A stretch of DNA of 64,000 bases from Paenirhodobacter ferrireducens (GCF_004022265.1 NZ_SAVB01000010.1:93187-157186), one strand, 5' to 3'. Positions 48,432 through 59,592 are shown, counted from the stretch's first letter. The notes: generated by a model from the letters alone, not told the origin. Translations and numbers: made by a program.

Positions 48432-48646
48432 CAGATATCCTCCAAATCTCTCATGCTGGGCTCATTGTCACAGAAGGCGAAGAATTGGCAAATAAAAAAG
48501 ACCGCATTCCACTGGAATGACGGCGCCGCGGCGGATGCTCCCGGCGCGGATCACGCACCCCGGCATGCCGCAGCGGCCGGGCGCAGCGGTCATGCGGGCG
48601 ATCTTTTGTCCGGGGACCGGGGCGAGGCATGCCGGCGCGTGGCAGC

Positions 48647-49093
48647 TCAGAGCCAGTCGCGCAGGATCGGGATCAGCGGCTCGTCGGCCGGCGGCATCGG
48701 ATAGTCGCGCAGGTTCTGAGCCCGCACCCATTTCAGCACCTGCCCTTCGCGCGGCATGGGCGTGCCCTCCCAGCGGCGACAGGCGAAGAGCGGCATCAGC
48801 AGATGAAAGCCCTCGTAGCTGTGCGAGGCGAAGGTCAGCGGTGCCAGACAGCTGTGCCAGGTGTCGATGCCGAGCTCCTCGCGCAATTCACGGATCAGCG
48901 CGGCCTCGGGGGTCTCGCCGGGTTCGACCTTGCCGCCCGGAAACTCCCACAGCCCGGCCAGTGACTTGCCCGCCGGGCGCTGTGCCAGAAGCACGCGCCC
49001 GTCGGTGTCGATCAGGGCAACGGCGGAGACAAGCAGCACCCGCCCCGGGGAAACCGGGGCCGGTGCGCCTTCGGGGCCGCAGCCGCCGCTCAC
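48647..49093 (-). CDS. mutT: 8-oxo-dGTP diphosphatase MutT
   Basis: A 148-residue NUDIX enzyme that removes oxidised dGTP. The box is GGKVEPGETPEAALIRELREELGI, preceded by QRPAGKSLAGLWEFPGG as in MutT; the end carries the KWVRAQNLRDYPMPPADEPLIP region. The start is a GTG that overlaps the argJ stop (GTGA), so the two genes are coupled; an in-frame ATG at 49147 would overlap argJ by 58 bp. With mutY farther right, the window holds two of the three GO-system genes. Confidence 0.9.
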   Translation of the reverse strand: MSGGCGPEGAPAPVSPGRVLLVSAVALIDTDGRVLLAQRPAGKSLAGLWEFPGGKVEPGETPEAALIRELREELGIDTWHSCLAPLTFASHSYEGFHLLMPLFACRRWEGTPMPREGQVLKWVRAQNLRDYPMPPADEPLIPILRDWL

Positions 49094-50508
49094 GAGCGGT
49101 AATCCGCATTGATGTCGATGTAGCGATGCGTCAGGTCGCAGGTCCACACCGTCTTCGCCGCCGAGCCAAGGCCGAGATCGACCGCGATCACCAGCTCCTT
49201 GTTCTTCATGTAGGCCGAGGCCGCCGCCTCGTCGTAATCGGGCACGCGCCAGCCGTTCTCGGCCAGAACCATGTCCCCGAAGGAGATGCGCAGCTTGTCG
49301 CGGTCGGCCTTGGCGCCGGACTTGCCGACGGCCATCACAACGCGGCCCCAGTTCGCATCTTCGCCGGCGACGGCGGTCTTCACCAGCGGCGAGTTGGCGA
49401 TCGCCATCGCGACCCTGTGTGCGTCCTCGGCCGTCTCGGCGCCGGTGACCCGGACCTCGACGAACTTCGTCGCGCCCTCGCCGTCGCGCACCACCTGTTG
49501 CGCGAGGTCGAGCATCACGCCCCGCAACGCGGCCTCGAAGGCACGGGCGGTCTTCGAGCGCAGGTCGTCGATCTCGGCTGCGGCCGAACGGCCGGTGGCG
49601 GCAAGGATCAGCGCGTCCGAGGTCGAGGTGTCGCTGTCGACGGTGATCGCGTTGAAGGTGTCGCCGACATTGCGCGACAGGATCTTCTGCAGGTTCGCGG
49701 CCGAGATCTTCGCATCGGTGAAGATGTAGACCAGCATCGTCGCCATGTTCGGCGCGATCATCCCCGAGCCCTTGGCGATGCCGGCGATGCGGATCGTGCC
49801 GCCCTCGCCCTCGATCTCGGCGGTGGCGCCTTTCGGGAAGGTGTCGGTGGTCATGATCGCGCGCGCCGCAGCCTCGATGCCGGTGGCATTGAGGCCCGCC
49901 TTGAGCGTGTCGATCGCGGCGACGATGCGGTCATGCGGCATCGGCTCGCCGATCACCCCGGTCGAGGAGGAGAAGACGCGCGTCGCCGGCACGCCGAGCG
50001 CCTCGGCGACGGCGCCGGTCACCGCATCGACCGAGGCCTGGCCAAGCGCGCCGGTGAAGGCGTTGGCATTGCCCGAGTTGACGATGATCGCGGCGCCCGT
50101 GGTCTCGTCCACCGGGCCCGCAAGTTTCGCCTGGCAATCGAGCACGCAGGCGGCGCGGGTGGAGGAGGTGGTGAACACCCCGGCGATCGCCGAGCCGGGC
50201 GCGATGCGGGCGAGCATCACGTCGGTGCGGCCAGCATAGCGCACGCCGGCGGCGGCGGCGGCGAAGTCGACGCCGTCGATCACCGGCAGCGCCGGGAAGG
50301 CCTCGGGGGCGAGCGGCGAGACCGGATTGGCCGTCTTCACCTTCACCGTCGCCTTGGCTTTCTCGACGATCTCCTCGCGGATCTCGCCCAGAACTGCCGC
50401 GGCCACCTCGCCGGCGTCGCCGGCCACATCGGCCAGCTCCGCCTTCAGCTGCTTCACCTTGGACTTCAGCTTTTCGACCTTGTCCTCGAGGTCCTTCTTC
50501 TTTGCCAT
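49090..50508 (-). CDS. argJ: Bifunctional glutamate N-acetyltransferase/acetylornithine transferase, with N-terminal extension
   Basis: ArgJ moves acetyl from acetylornithine to glutamate (and may use acetyl-CoA), the cyclic arginine pathway. The self-cleavage site is PNMATMLVYIFTDA, Ala256-Thr257, with Thr257 as N-terminal nucleophile; TTSSTRAACV and IIVNSGNANAFTG are family motifs. The normal protein begins around residue 63. The first 60 residues (KKKDLEDKVEKLKSKVKQLK and so on) form a lysine/glutamate coiled coil that typical ArgJ proteins of about 405 residues lack. An annotation error is unlikely because the frame is continuous and a start lies next to a purine-rich ribosome site (GGAGGGGGTGAG). 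Confidence 0.93.
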   Translation of the reverse strand: MAKKKDLEDKVEKLKSKVKQLKAELADVAGDAGEVAAAVLGEIREEIVEKAKATVKVKTANPVSPLAPEAFPALPVIDGVDFAAAAAGVRYAGRTDVMLARIAPGSAIAGVFTTSSTRAACVLDCQAKLAGPVDETTGAAIIVNSGNANAFTGALGQASVDAVTGAVAEALGVPATRVFSSSTGVIGEPMPHDRIVAAIDTLKAGLNATGIEAAARAIMTTDTFPKGATAEIEGEGGTIRIAGIAKGSGMIAPNMATMLVYIFTDAKISAANLQKILSRNVGDTFNAITVDSDTSTSDALILAATGRSAAAEIDDLRSKTARAFEAALRGVMLDLAQQVVRDGEGATKFVEVRVTGAETAEDAHRVAMAIANSPLVKTAVAGEDANWGRVVMAVGKSGAKADRDKLRISFGDMVLAENGWRVPDYDEAAASAYMKNKELVIAVDLGLGSAAKTVWTCDLTHRYIDINADYRS

Positions 50509-50532
50509 GGGCTCACCCCCTCCGAAATCGGC

Positions 50533-51402
50533 TCACTCGCCGAGGATCTTGTCGTCTTTCAGGACGGCAGGGTCGATGCCATCCGTCTTCTTCTCGACCT
50601 TCGCCTTGGCGACGGTGTCGGTGACGCGGTCCTCGACCGCCTTCTGGCGCAGATCGCCGGTCAGCTGGTCGCGCACGTCGTCAAGTTTCGGCGCCTCGGC
50701 CATGCGGGTGCCGTAAAGCTTGATCACGTGCCAGCCGTATTCGGTCTGGATCGGGCCGGCGACATCGCCGTCCTTCATCCCGGCGACGGCATCGGCGAAG
50801 GGCTGCACCATCTTGTCGAGCGCGAACCAGCCAAGGTCGCCGCCATTCGCCGCGGCGCCGTCCTGCGACTTGGCCTTGGCCTCTTCGGCAAAGTCCTTGC
50901 CGCCGTCGATCTCGGCCTTGACCGCCTTCGCCTCGTCCTCGGTCGGCACGATGATATGGGCGGCGTGATATTCCTTGGTCGGTTCGGCCTTGGCGTATTT
51001 CTCGTCATAGGCCTTCTGCAACGCCTCGTCGGTCACCGCCTTCTTCGCGGTGCTGTCGAGCACGACGCCCGCGAGATAGGCGCGGCGGTCGACCTCGAGC
51101 GCGATCTCGTCGCGGTGGGTCATCATCCCCTCGCCGATCTGCGACAGCGCGGTCTGCTGGACCAGCTGGTCGAGGATGCCGTTGAACAGCACGTCATCGG
51201 GCAGCTGCTTGTATTCGGCGGGCAGGCCGTTGCGCACGGTCAGCATCTCGCCCAGCGTGATATCCTTGCCGTTCACCGTGGCGACGACGGTATCGGCACC
51301 GAGGTCGGTGCGGGGCGCCGGTTTCGCATCCTCGGCCAGGGCCACGCCGCCAAGGCAGGCCACCAGCGCGGCGGTGCCCAGAAGTTTCGTCAGTTTCGCC
51401 AT
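50533..51402 (-). CDS. Periplasmic PpiC-type peptidyl-prolyl isomerase
   Basis: A 289-residue exported protein: Sec signal peptide (to ALAED), a SurA-like N-terminal chaperone part (VNGKDITLGEMLTVRNGLPAEY), and a parvulin domain at about residues 145-245 (YHAAHIIVPTEDEAKAVKAEI, then GGDLGWFALDKMVQPFADAV, then QTEYGWHVIKL). It helps fold outer-membrane or secreted proteins. It is divergent from secA across 185 bp and sits 24 bp before argJ in the same direction, an arrangement frequent in Rhodobacteraceae. Confidence 0.9.
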   Translation of the reverse strand: MAKLTKLLGTAALVACLGGVALAEDAKPAPRTDLGADTVVATVNGKDITLGEMLTVRNGLPAEYKQLPDDVLFNGILDQLVQQTALSQIGEGMMTHRDEIALEVDRRAYLAGVVLDSTAKKAVTDEALQKAYDEKYAKAEPTKEYHAAHIIVPTEDEAKAVKAEIDGGKDFAEEAKAKSQDGAAANGGDLGWFALDKMVQPFADAVAGMKDGDVAGPIQTEYGWHVIKLYGTRMAEAPKLDDVRDQLTGDLRQKAVEDRVTDTVAKAKVEKKTDGIDPAVLKDDKILGE

Positions 51403-51587
51403 CAAGGCCACTCCAGCAAGGGCCGCGGCAGCCCGCGGCGTTGACACTCTGACGGCCGCCCCTTACATCGCCTAGGGACCTGTGAAGGCAGCTCCGCCCT
51501 GTATTCGTTCGCTGTTCTAGGCAACGGCCGGGGGGGCGGCAAGGCCGCAATGCACACGATTTGGTCAGACCAACCCGCGGAGAAAAC

Positions 51588-54296
51588 ATGCTGGGCCTCG
51601 GAACACTCGCGAAAAAGGTCTTCGGGACGCCGAACGACCGCAAGGTGAAATCGGTCCGCCCGCTGGTGGCGAAGATCAACGCGCTCGAACCCGATTTCGT
51701 GAAGCTCTCGGATGCCGAGATCATCGAGAAGACGCACGAGCTGCAAAAGCGCGCGCAGGAAGGCGGCGAAAGCCTGGATTCGCTGCTGCCGGAAGCCTTT
51801 GCCAACTGCCGCGAGGGCGCGCGCCGCGCCCTTGGCCTGCGGGCCTTCGACGTGCAGCTGATGGGCGGCATTTTCCTGCATCAGGGCAATATCGCCGAGA
51901 TGAAGACGGGCGAAGGCAAGACCCTGATGGCGACCTTCCCGGCCTATCTGAACGCGCTGGCCGGCAAGGGCGTGCACGTGGTCACGGTGAACGACTACCT
52001 CGCGCGGCGCGATGCCGAATGGATGAGCAAGGTCTATGGCGCGCTTGGCCTGACGACGGGCGTCGTCTATCCGTTCCAGCCCGACGACGAGAAGCGCATC
52101 GCCTATGCCGCCGATGTGACCTATGCCACGAACAACGAGCTCGGCTTCGATTACCTGCGTGACAACATGAAGGGATCGGTCGAGGAAATGATGCAGCGCG
52201 ATCATTTCTTCGCGATCGTCGACGAGGTTGACAGCATCCTGATCGACGAGGCGCGCACGCCGCTGATCATCTCGGGCCCGTCGCAAGACCGCTCGGAACT
52301 TTATGTCGCGCTCGACAAGTATATCCCCGAGCTGACCGAGGCGCATTACACGGTCGACGAGAAGACCCGCAACGCGACCTTCACCGAAGAGGGCAACGAA
52401 TACATGGAGCGCCGCCTGCACGAGGTCGGCATCCTGCCCGAGGGGCAATCGCTCTATGACCCGGAATCGACGACGATCGTGCACCACATCACCCAGGCCC
52501 TGCGCGCGCACAAGCTGTTCCACAAGGATCAGAACTATGTCGTCGCCGGCGGCGAGATCGTGCTGATCGACGAGTTCACCGGCCGCATGATGAAGGGCCG
52601 GCGCCTGTCCGACGGTCTGCATCAGGCGATCGAGGCGAAGGAAGGCGTGGCGATCCAGCCCGAGAACGTGACCCTCGCCTCGGTCACCTTCCAGAACTAC
52701 TTCCGCCTTTATGACAAGCTGGCCGGCATGACCGGCACCGCCGCCACCGAGGCCGAGGAATTCGCCGAGATCTACAGCCTCGGCGTGGTCGAGGTGCCGA
52801 CCAACCGCCCGGTCGCCCGTATCGACGAGCATGACCGCGTCTATCGCACCGCCGCCGAGAAATACGCCGCGGTGATCGAGGCGATCAAGGAAGCCCATGC
52901 CAAGGGCCAGCCGATCCTCGTCGGCACCACCTCGATCGAGAAATCCGAGATGCTGTCCGAGATGCTGAAGAAGGACGGCATCCCGCACAACGTCCTGAAC
53001 GCCCGCCAGCACGCGCAGGAAGCGCAGATCGTCGCCGATGCCGGCCGCTTCGGCGCCGTCACCATCGCCACCAACATGGCCGGCCGCGGCACCGACATCC
53101 AGCTTGGCGGCAACGTCGAGATGAAGGTGCATGACGAGCTGGCCGCGCATCCCGAGGCGAACCCCGACGAGTTGCGCAGCCGGATCGAGGCCGAGCATGC
53201 CGAGGAGAAGCAGAAGGTGATCGAGGCCGGCGGCCTCTTCGTTCTGGGCACCGAGCGGCACGAGAGCCGCCGCATCGACAACCAGCTCCGCGGCCGGTCT
53301 GGCCGTCAGGGCGACCCGGGCCGTTCGCTGTTCTTCCTGTCGCTCGAAGATGACCTGATGCGGATCTTCGGCTCGGACAAGCTCGATGCGGTGCTGTCGA
53401 AGCTTGGCATGAAGGAAGGCGAGGCGATCATCCACCCCTGGGTGAACAAGTCGCTCGAACGCGCTCAGGCGAAGGTCGAGGGCCGCAACTTCGACATCCG
53501 CAAGCAGCTGCTGAAATTCGACGACGTGATGAACGATCAGCGCAAGGCGATCTTCAGCCAGCGCCGCGAGATCATGGAAGCCGAGGACATCTCGGAAATC
53601 ACCCGTGACATGCGCCTGCAGGTGGTCGCCGATCTGCTCGACACCTACATGCCGCCGAAATCCTATGCCGATCAGTGGGACGTCGAGGGGATGCGGGCCG
53701 CGGTCATCGACCAGCTCAACCTGGACCTGCCCTTTGCCGAATGGGCGGCCGAGGAAGGCGTCGATCAGGACGTGGTGAGCGAGCGGCTCGAGGCGGCAAC
53801 CGATGCCTACATGGCGCAGAAGGCCGAGGCCTTCGGCGACGAGACGATGCGGGTGATCGAGAAGCAGATCCTGCTGCAGACGATCGACGGCAAGTGGCGC
53901 GAGCATCTGGTGACGCTCGAACACCTGCGCTCGGTCGTCGGCTTCCGCGGCTATGCGCAGCGCGACCCGCTGTCGGAATACAAGACCGAGGCGTTCCATC
54001 TGTTCGAGACGATGCTCGACGGGCTGCGCGTCGAGGTGACCCGTCGGCTCGCGCAGATCCGGCCGCTGACCGACGAGGAGCGCGCCGCGATCCTGGCCCA
54101 GCAGATGCCGCAGATGGCCGCGCCCGAGGTCGAGCCCGAGCCCGAGATTCCGGCCGGCGAGGCGCCGCAGCCCGGCACCCCGGCGCCCGGTTTCGTCGAA
54201 TCGGATCCGACCACCTGGGGCAACCCCTCGCGCAACGATCCCTGCCCCTGCGGCTCGGGCGAGAAGTTCAAGCACTGCCACGGCCGGATCGTCTGA
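51588..54296 (+). CDS. secA: Preprotein translocase ATPase SecA
   Basis: A 902-residue motor that drives secretion through SecYEG. Walker A lies at about residue 104-111 (EMKTGEGKT), the DEAD-like box is [27 protein letters not shown] is in the second motor domain, and the C-terminus carries the SEC-C zinc motif [13 protein letters not shown] for SecB binding. The ATG at 51588 follows GGAG at 7 bp and gives the standard [13 protein letters not shown] start; in-frame ORF continues upstream without similarity. An exported protein gene follows. Confidence 0.97.
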   Translation: MLGLGTLAKKVFGTPNDRKVKSVRPLVAKINALEPDFVKLSDAEIIEKTHELQKRAQEGGESLDSLLPEAFANCREGARRALGLRAFDVQLMGGIFLHQGNIAEMKTGEGKTLMATFPAYLNALAGKGVHVVTVNDYLARRDAEWMSKVYGALGLTTGVVYPFQPDDEKRIAYAADVTYATNNELGFDYLRDNMKGSVEEMMQRDHFFAIVDEVDSILIDEARTPLIISGPSQDRSELYVALDKYIPELTEAHYTVDEKTRNATFTEEGNEYMERRLHEVGILPEGQSLYDPESTTIVHHITQALRAHKLFHKDQNYVVAGGEIVLIDEFTGRMMKGRRLSDGLHQAIEAKEGVAIQPENVTLASVTFQNYFRLYDKLAGMTGTAATEAEEFAEIYSLGVVEVPTNRPVARIDEHDRVYRTAAEKYAAVIEAIKEAHAKGQPILVGTTSIEKSEMLSEMLKKDGIPHNVLNARQHAQEAQIVADAGRFGAVTIATNMAGRGTDIQLGGNVEMKVHDELAAHPEANPDELRSRIEAEHAEEKQKVIEAGGLFVLGTERHESRRIDNQLRGRSGRQGDPGRSLFFLSLEDDLMRIFGSDKLDAVLSKLGMKEGEAIIHPWVNKSLERAQAKVEGRNFDIRKQLLKFDDVMNDQRKAIFSQRREIMEAEDISEITRDMRLQVVADLLDTYMPPKSYADQWDVEGMRAAVIDQLNLDLPFAEWAAEEGVDQDVVSERLEAATDAYMAQKAEAFGDETMRVIEKQILLQTIDGKWREHLVTLEHLRSVVGFRGYAQRDPLSEYKTEAFHLFETMLDGLRVEVTRRLAQIRPLTDEERAAILAQQMPQMAAPEVEPEPEIPAGEAPQPGTPAPGFVESDPTTWGNPSRNDPCPCGSGEKFKHCHGRIV

Positions 54297-54493
54297 CCGC
54301 ATTGTGGCACCTGTGGGGCGGCGCGGTGGCGACACTGGCCGCCCTTCTCATATCCAGTTGATCGCATTTGATTTTCTGCGCGTGAACAACGCCGCATCTT
54401 CGTCCTGATTTTGGAAACATTGCCCCATCGGGGCCATGGCCTTGCCCGTTTCGCCCGCTACTCCTGCGACTCGTGGAAGTTCCGGAGGCGGCG

Positions 54494-55453
54494 ATGAGGG
54501 CCCTGCACAAGATCACGACGGCGGCGATGATGGTCACGCTTGCGGGCATGATGGGCCATGTGATGCAGAACGCCTCGCAGTTCGGTCTGGCGTCGCAGCC
54601 GGCAGGGCTTGATGTCGCCGGGCTGACCAATGTCACGGCCGTCGCGAATATCGCCGATGCCCCTGCCGGGGTCGAGGTGACGGGTGTGCGCATGGGCGTG
54701 GTGGCCGAGCTGCCGGCACTGCCGCGGCGCACCGTGGCCGCGGATGCCGCAATCGGGCCGCTGCCGCTCGCCGAGGCGCCCCCGGCCGGTTTTGCCCGCT
54801 GCGCTGCGCCGACGCTGAAGCTTGCCCCCGCCGCGGGGGCTTCGGTTCTGCTGAGCATCTCGGCACCCTGTGCAGCGGATGCGGCGGCCGAGATCCGGCA
54901 CGAGGGGCTGGTGATTCCGGTGCAGCTGGATGCGGCGGGCGACTGGAGCGGGCTGGTGCCAGCACTGGCACCCGTGGCCGGCTATGCCCTCGATCTGCCC
55001 GATGGCCAGACGCTTGCCACCGCGATCGCTGTGCCGGGGCTCGAGGCGGTGAACCGGGTGGTGGTCGCCTGGACCGGCGCGCCGGCCTTCCTGTTGAACG
55101 CCTTCGAGCGCGGCGCCTCCTGGGGCGGGGCGGGGCACGTTCGGGCCGAGGCGCCGGGGGTGCCGGATGCGGCGGGCACGGGCTGGCTTCTGAGCTATGG
55201 TCTCGCCGAGGAGGGGCCGCATCTGCAGGTCTACACCGCACCTGCGGGCCTCACCGGGCTTGCGCTGGACCTCGAGGCGCCGGTGAGCGACGTGACCTGC
55301 GGCACCGATCTGCGGGTGGGCATGCGGCGGGTGATCGCCGGCCGGGCCGAGGCGTCCGAGGAGATCGCCGTCGCCATGCCCGGCTGCGACGACCGGCTGG
55401 GCGATGTGGTCGTGCCGCTGCCCGACCTGCCGGTCTCGGTCGCCACGAACTAA
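54494..55453 (+). CDS. Exported protein of unknown function
   Basis: A 319-residue alanine- and glycine-rich protein with an N-terminal hydrophobic segment (HKITTAAMMVTLAGMMGHVM) that could be a signal or anchor. Four cysteines are spaced along the mature part. The sequence has repeated beta-like stretches and no motif I recognise. The ATG at 54494 is preferred because GGAGG precedes it by 5 bp; an ATG 21 bp upstream is in frame. It ends in a 4-bp overlap with the convergent radC. Similar secA-adjacent hypothetical proteins occur in Rhodobacterales, but no function is known. Confidence 0.75.
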   Translation: MRALHKITTAAMMVTLAGMMGHVMQNASQFGLASQPAGLDVAGLTNVTAVANIADAPAGVEVTGVRMGVVAELPALPRRTVAADAAIGPLPLAEAPPAGFARCAAPTLKLAPAAGASVLLSISAPCAADAAAEIRHEGLVIPVQLDAAGDWSGLVPALAPVAGYALDLPDGQTLATAIAVPGLEAVNRVVVAWTGAPAFLLNAFERGASWGGAGHVRAEAPGVPDAAGTGWLLSYGLAEEGPHLQVYTAPAGLTGLALDLEAPVSDVTCGTDLRVGMRRVIAGRAEASEEIAVAMPGCDDRLGDVVVPLPDLPVSVATN

Positions 55454-56217
55454 AGATAGCCCGCGGCGCGAAAGCTGACCTCGCGGCTCTTGCCGATCAC
55501 CAGATGGTCGTGCAGCACGAGGCCCAGAAGCGCGCCGGCCTGCCGGATCTGCTCCGTCATCGCGATGTCGGCCTCGGAGGGCGTCGGGTCGCCCGAGGGG
55601 TGGTTGTGCACCAGGATCAGCGCCGAGGCGTTGATCTCGAGCGCGCGGCGGATCACCTCGCGCGGATAGACCGGGACATGGTCGACGGTGCCGCGCGCCT
55701 GCTCCTCGTCGGCGATCAGGACGTTGCGGCGGTCGAGGTAGAGCACGCGGAACTGCTCGGTCTCGCGATGCGCCATCGCGGTGTGGCAGTAGTCGAGCAG
55801 CGCATCCCAGGACGACAGCACCGGCCGCTGCATCACCTTGGCGCGCGCGAGCCGCAGTGCCGCGGCCTCGGTGATCTTCAGCTCCTGCACCACCGCCTCG
55901 CCGACGCCTTCGACCTCCATCAGCCGCGCCGGTGCGGCCGAGATCACCCGGCCGAAATCGCCGAAGCGGTCGATCAGGCGGCGGGCGAGAGGCTTCACAT
56001 CCTGCCGGGGCAGGGCGCGGAAGAGGAGAAGCTCAAGGAGTTCGTAATCCGGCATTGCCGCCGCGCCGCCCTCGCTGAAGCGGGCGCGCAGCCGCTTGCG
56101 GTGGTCGCGGATGTAGGAGGGCAGGCGCTCGCCCGTCAGCGCGACCGGCTCCGCCTCGTCGGCATCGCCGAAAAGCGGCAGCATCGCGTCATCAAAGGCG
56201 GGGTCCGGGCGGGTCAT
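55450..56217 (-). CDS. radC: RadC-family (JAB1/MPN) protein
   Basis: A 255-residue RadC-like protein. The N-terminal helix-hairpin-helix (LMEVEGVGEAVVQELK) and the JAMM zinc motif (LVHNHPSGDPTPSEAD) are intact. RadC's supposed repair role was withdrawn for E. coli; the true activity remains unclear, although it has been tied to recombination of incoming DNA. The ATG at 56217 gives a typical N-terminus. It is 74 bp downstream of dnaJ in the same direction. Confidence 0.92.
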   Translation of the reverse strand: MTRPDPAFDDAMLPLFGDADEAEPVALTGERLPSYIRDHRKRLRARFSEGGAAAMPDYELLELLLFRALPRQDVKPLARRLIDRFGDFGRVISAAPARLMEVEGVGEAVVQELKITEAAALRLARAKVMQRPVLSSWDALLDYCHTAMAHRETEQFRVLYLDRRNVLIADEEQARGTVDHVPVYPREVIRRALEINASALILVHNHPSGDPTPSEADIAMTEQIRQAGALLGLVLHDHLVIGKSREVSFRAAGYL

Positions 56218-56291
56218 GGCACAACTGTGCCTGCGTCTGGTTAACGAAACCTGAAGGCGAAAACTGGAAAGGGCGCCCGAAGGCGCCCCTC

Positions 56292-57437
56292 TCAACCCGT
56301 CATGCTGTCCCAGAAGCTCTTGACCTTCTTGAAGAACGACGCCCCCTCGGGGTTGTTCTCGGCCTCGATCTTCTCGAATTCGCGCAACAGTTCCTTTTGC
56401 CGCGTGGTCAGGTTCACCGGCGTCTCGACGGCCAGCTCGATCACCATGTCTCCGACCGCACCGCCGCGCAGCGCGGGCATCCCCTTGCCGCGCAACCGCA
56501 TCTGCCGGCCCGACTGGCTGCCCGCCGGGATCTTCACCCGCGAGCGGCCGCCGTCGATCGTCGGCACCTCGACCTCGCCGCCAAGCGCGGCCGAGGTGAT
56601 GCTGACCGGCACGCGGCAGAACAGATGCACGCCGTCGCGCTGGAAGATCGCGTGCTCGCGCACCTCGAGGAAGATGTAGAGATCGCCCGCCGGCCCGCCA
56701 CGCAGCCCGGCCTCGCCCTCGCCGGCAAGCCGGATGCGGGTGCCGGTCTCCACCCCCGCCGGGATGTTGACCGAAAGCGTGCGCTCCTTCTCGACGCGGC
56801 CGGCGCCATGGCAGACGCGGCAGGGGTTCTTCACCACCTGGCCCTGGCCGCCACAGGTGGGGCAGGTGCGCTCGACGGTGAAGAAGCCGTTCTGCGCCCG
56901 CACCTTGCCCAGACCCGAACAGGTCGGGCAGGTCTGCGGCTCGGCGCCACCCTCGGCACCGGTGCCGTTGCAGGCGGTGCAGGCCGAGGAGCCGGGCACA
57001 GTGATCGTCTTCTGCGCGCCCTTGAACGCCTCTTCCAGCGTGACCCGCATGTTGTAGCGCAGGTCCGAACCGCGGGTGGCGCGCGACCGCCCGCCCTGGC
57101 CGCCACGCCCGCCCATGAAGTCGCCGAACAGGTCCTCGAACACATCCGAGAAGGCCGAGGCGAAATCGCCCTGGCCGCCGCCATAGCCGCCGCGGCCGCC
57201 GCCCATGCCCCCCTCGAAGGCCGCATGGCCGTAACGGTCGTAGGCCGCCTTCTTCTCGGCGTCCTTCAGAACGTCATAGGCTTCGTTCACTTCCTTGAAC
57301 TGCGCCTCGGCGTCGGGATTGTCCTTGTTGCGATCGGGGTGAAGTTCCTTCGCCTTGCCGCGATAGGCCTTCTTGATCTCTTCGAACGAGGCCGTCCGGA
57401 CAACGCCCAGCACCTCGTAGAAATCGCGTTTTGCCAT
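56292..57437 (-). CDS. dnaJ: Chaperone DnaJ (Hsp40)
   Basis: A 381-residue type I J-protein that stimulates DnaK. The J domain has HPD at residues 33-35, followed by a Gly-rich stretch ([15 protein letters not shown]), a zinc domain with four CxxCxGxG repeats ([32 protein letters not shown]) and the C-terminal substrate domains. It lies 60 bp after dnaK with a palindrome between, so read-through from the RpoH promoter upstream of dnaK is expected. Confidence 0.97.
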   Translation of the reverse strand: MAKRDFYEVLGVVRTASFEEIKKAYRGKAKELHPDRNKDNPDAEAQFKEVNEAYDVLKDAEKKAAYDRYGHAAFEGGMGGGRGGYGGGQGDFASAFSDVFEDLFGDFMGGRGGQGGRSRATRGSDLRYNMRVTLEEAFKGAQKTITVPGSSACTACNGTGAEGGAEPQTCPTCSGLGKVRAQNGFFTVERTCPTCGGQGQVVKNPCRVCHGAGRVEKERTLSVNIPAGVETGTRIRLAGEGEAGLRGGPAGDLYIFLEVREHAIFQRDGVHLFCRVPVSITSAALGGEVEVPTIDGGRSRVKIPAGSQSGRQMRLRGKGMPALRGGAVGDMVIELAVETPVNLTTRQKELLREFEKIEAENNPEGASFFKKVKSFWDSMTG

Positions 57438-57462
57438 TGAAGCCCCCTTCGGGGAACGGGAA

Positions 57463-57480
57463 CGGGCCCCATGGGGCCCG
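57463..57480. other. 18-bp palindrome in the dnaK-dnaJ gap
   Basis: CGGGCCCC-ATGGGGCCCG is a perfect palindrome 17 bp after the dnaK stop and 26 bp before dnaJ, with no U-tract. It could lower dnaJ relative to dnaK by partial termination or by shielding the dnaK 3' end. Confidence 0.45.
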
Positions 57481-57497
57481 CTCCGCTGTTCCGGCGC

Positions 57498-59417
57498 TTA
57501 CTTGCGCTTGTTCTCGCCCATGTCCTCGAAGTCGGCGTCGACGATGTCGTCGTCCTGCGACGGCCCGTCCTGCGCCTCGTCCTCGGCACCGGCATCGCCG
57601 CCCTGCGACTGCTGCGCCTTGTAGATCGCCTCGCCCAGCTTCATCGCGGCATCGGTCAGGTTGCTGATCGCGCCCTTGATCTTGCCGGGCTCTTCCGACT
57701 TGAGGGCTTCTTCCAGCGCGTTGCAGGCCAGCTCGATCACCTCGACGGTCGAGCCGTCGACCTTGTCGCCATGCTCTTCCAGCGACTTGCGGGTCGAGTG
57801 CAGCAGGCTTTCGCCCTGGTTCTTGGTCTCGACCAGCTCCTTGCGCTGCTTGTCGGCCTCGGCATTGGCCTCGGCGTCCTTGACCATCTTCTCGATCTCG
57901 TCGTCGGACAGACCGCCCGAGGCCTGGATCGTGATGTTCTGGGTCTTGCCGGTGCCCTTGTCCTTGGCCGAGACCGAGACGATGCCGTTCGCGTCGATGT
58001 CGAAGGTCACCTCGATCTGCGGAATGCCGCGCGGGGCCGGCGGGATGTCCTCGAGGTTGAACTGGCCAAGCAGCTTGTTGTCCGCGGCCATTTCACGCTC
58101 GCCCTGGAAGACGCGGATGGTCACGGCCGACTGGTTGTCCTCGGCGGTCGAGAAGATCTGCGACTTCTTCGTCGGGATCGTGGTGTTGCGGTCGATCAGA
58201 CGGGTGAAGACACCGCCCAGCGTCTCGATGCCGAGCGACAGCGGGGTCACGTCCAGAAGGACCACGTCCTTCACGTCACCCTGCAGCACGCCGGCCTGGA
58301 TCGCCGCGCCAAGCGCCACGACCTCGTCCGGGTTCACGCCCTTGTGCGGTTCCTTGCCGAAGAACTTCGTCACTTCCTCGACGACCTTCGGCATACGCGT
58401 CATGCCGCCGACCAGAACGACTTCGTCGATCTCGTCCTTCGAGACGCCCGCATCCTTCAGCGCCGCGGCGCAGGGCTTCAGCGAGGCCTTGATCAGGTCG
58501 CCCACCAGCTGCTCGAGCTTCGAGCGGGTGAGCTTCATCACCATGTGCAGCGGCGTGCCCGAGGAGGCGTCCATCGAGATGAAGGGCTGGTTGATCTCGG
58601 TCTGCTGGCTCGAGGACAGCTCGATCTTCGCCTTTTCGGCCGCTTCCTTCAGACGCTGCAGCGCCATCTTGTCCTTGGTGAGGTCGACGCCATGCTCCTT
58701 TTTGAACTCCTCGGCGAGGTAGTTCACGATCCGCATGTCGAAGTCTTCACCACCGAGGAAGGTGTCGCCGTTGGTCGATTTCACCTCGAACAGACCGTCG
58801 TCGATCTCGAGGATGGTGATGTCGAAGGTGCCGCCGCCGAGGTCATAGACCGCGATCGTCTTGGTGTCCTTCTTGTCGAGGCCATAGGCAAGCGCCGCGG
58901 CCGTCGGTTCGTTGATGATGCGCAGCACCTCGAGGCCGGCGATCTTGCCGGCGTCCTTCGTCGCCTGACGCTGGGCGTCGTTGAAATAGGCGGGGACGGT
59001 GATGACGGCCTGGGTGACGGTCTCGCCGAGATAGCTTTCGGCGGTTTCCTTCATCTTCTGCAGGATCACGGCCGAGATCTGCGCGGGCGAATACTTGTCG
59101 CCCTTCACCTCGACCCAGGCGTCACCATTGCCACCGTCGACGATCGAGAAGGGAACGAGCTTCTTGTCCTTCTGCACCTCGGCGTCGGTGACCCGGCGGC
59201 CGATCAGGCGCTTCACGGCAAAGATGGTGTTGGTGGGGTTGGTGACGGCCTGACGCTTGGCAGGCTGACCGACAAGGCGTTCATTGTCGGTGAAGGCGAC
59301 GATCGACGGCGTGGTGCGCGCGCCTTCCGAGTTTTCGATCACCCGCGGCTGAGCCCCGTCCATGATGGCGACGCAGCTGTTCGTGGTGCCGAGGTCGATC
59401 CCGATGACTTTGGCCAT
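57498..59417 (-). CDS. dnaK: Chaperone DnaK (Hsp70)
   Basis: A 639-residue Hsp70. The ATPase starts [16 protein letters not shown], with [15 protein letters not shown] and [13 protein letters not shown]; the substrate domain has [15 protein letters not shown]; the acidic end reads [15 protein letters not shown] at 59417 gives the standard [10 protein letters not shown] start with AGAGG upstream, while the open frame before it has no similarity. It is transcribed from an RpoH promoter at 59533-59564. Confidence 0.98.
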   Translation of the reverse strand: MAKVIGIDLGTTNSCVAIMDGAQPRVIENSEGARTTPSIVAFTDNERLVGQPAKRQAVTNPTNTIFAVKRLIGRRVTDAEVQKDKKLVPFSIVDGGNGDAWVEVKGDKYSPAQISAVILQKMKETAESYLGETVTQAVITVPAYFNDAQRQATKDAGKIAGLEVLRIINEPTAAALAYGLDKKDTKTIAVYDLGGGTFDITILEIDDGLFEVKSTNGDTFLGGEDFDMRIVNYLAEEFKKEHGVDLTKDKMALQRLKEAAEKAKIELSSSQQTEINQPFISMDASSGTPLHMVMKLTRSKLEQLVGDLIKASLKPCAAALKDAGVSKDEIDEVVLVGGMTRMPKVVEEVTKFFGKEPHKGVNPDEVVALGAAIQAGVLQGDVKDVVLLDVTPLSLGIETLGGVFTRLIDRNTTIPTKKSQIFSTAEDNQSAVTIRVFQGEREMAADNKLLGQFNLEDIPPAPRGIPQIEVTFDIDANGIVSVSAKDKGTGKTQNITIQASGGLSDDEIEKMVKDAEANAEADKQRKELVETKNQGESLLHSTRKSLEEHGDKVDGSTVEVIELACNALEEALKSEEPGKIKGAISNLTDAAMKLGEAIYKAQQSQGGDAGAEDEAQDGPSQDDDIVDADFEDMGENKRK

Positions 59418-59532
59418 TTCAATACCTCTTCTTTCGGCGATACGGCGGGGCCGGGTCCCGTCAGGCCCCCGTCCCCTATCCCAGGGTTCAAGTCTCTGCC
59501 CGTGCGGGAACTGTCCTCTCCGGGCTTCTGGG

Positions 59533-59564
59533 CGTATATAAGGAGGGGTCCGGGGCCCTGCAAG
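59533..59564 (-). promoter_or_regulatory. RpoH (sigma-32) promoter of dnaK
   Basis: On the minus strand CTTG (59564-59561), 18 bp, then CTTATATACG (59542-59533), a full match to the alphaproteobacterial consensus CTTG-N17/18-CYTATNTNNG. The leader is about 110 nt. The TATATA core also lies 50 bp before the divergent AlkB gene. Confidence 0.82.
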
Positions 59565-59592
59565 AACCCGTTCCGGGGGAAGATCGCAACAA

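Noticed and set aside
59487..59492. CTTGAA on the minus strand as an alternative dnaK -35 box
   Set aside because: No fitting -10 follows at 17-18 bp; the site at 59533-59564 matches fully.
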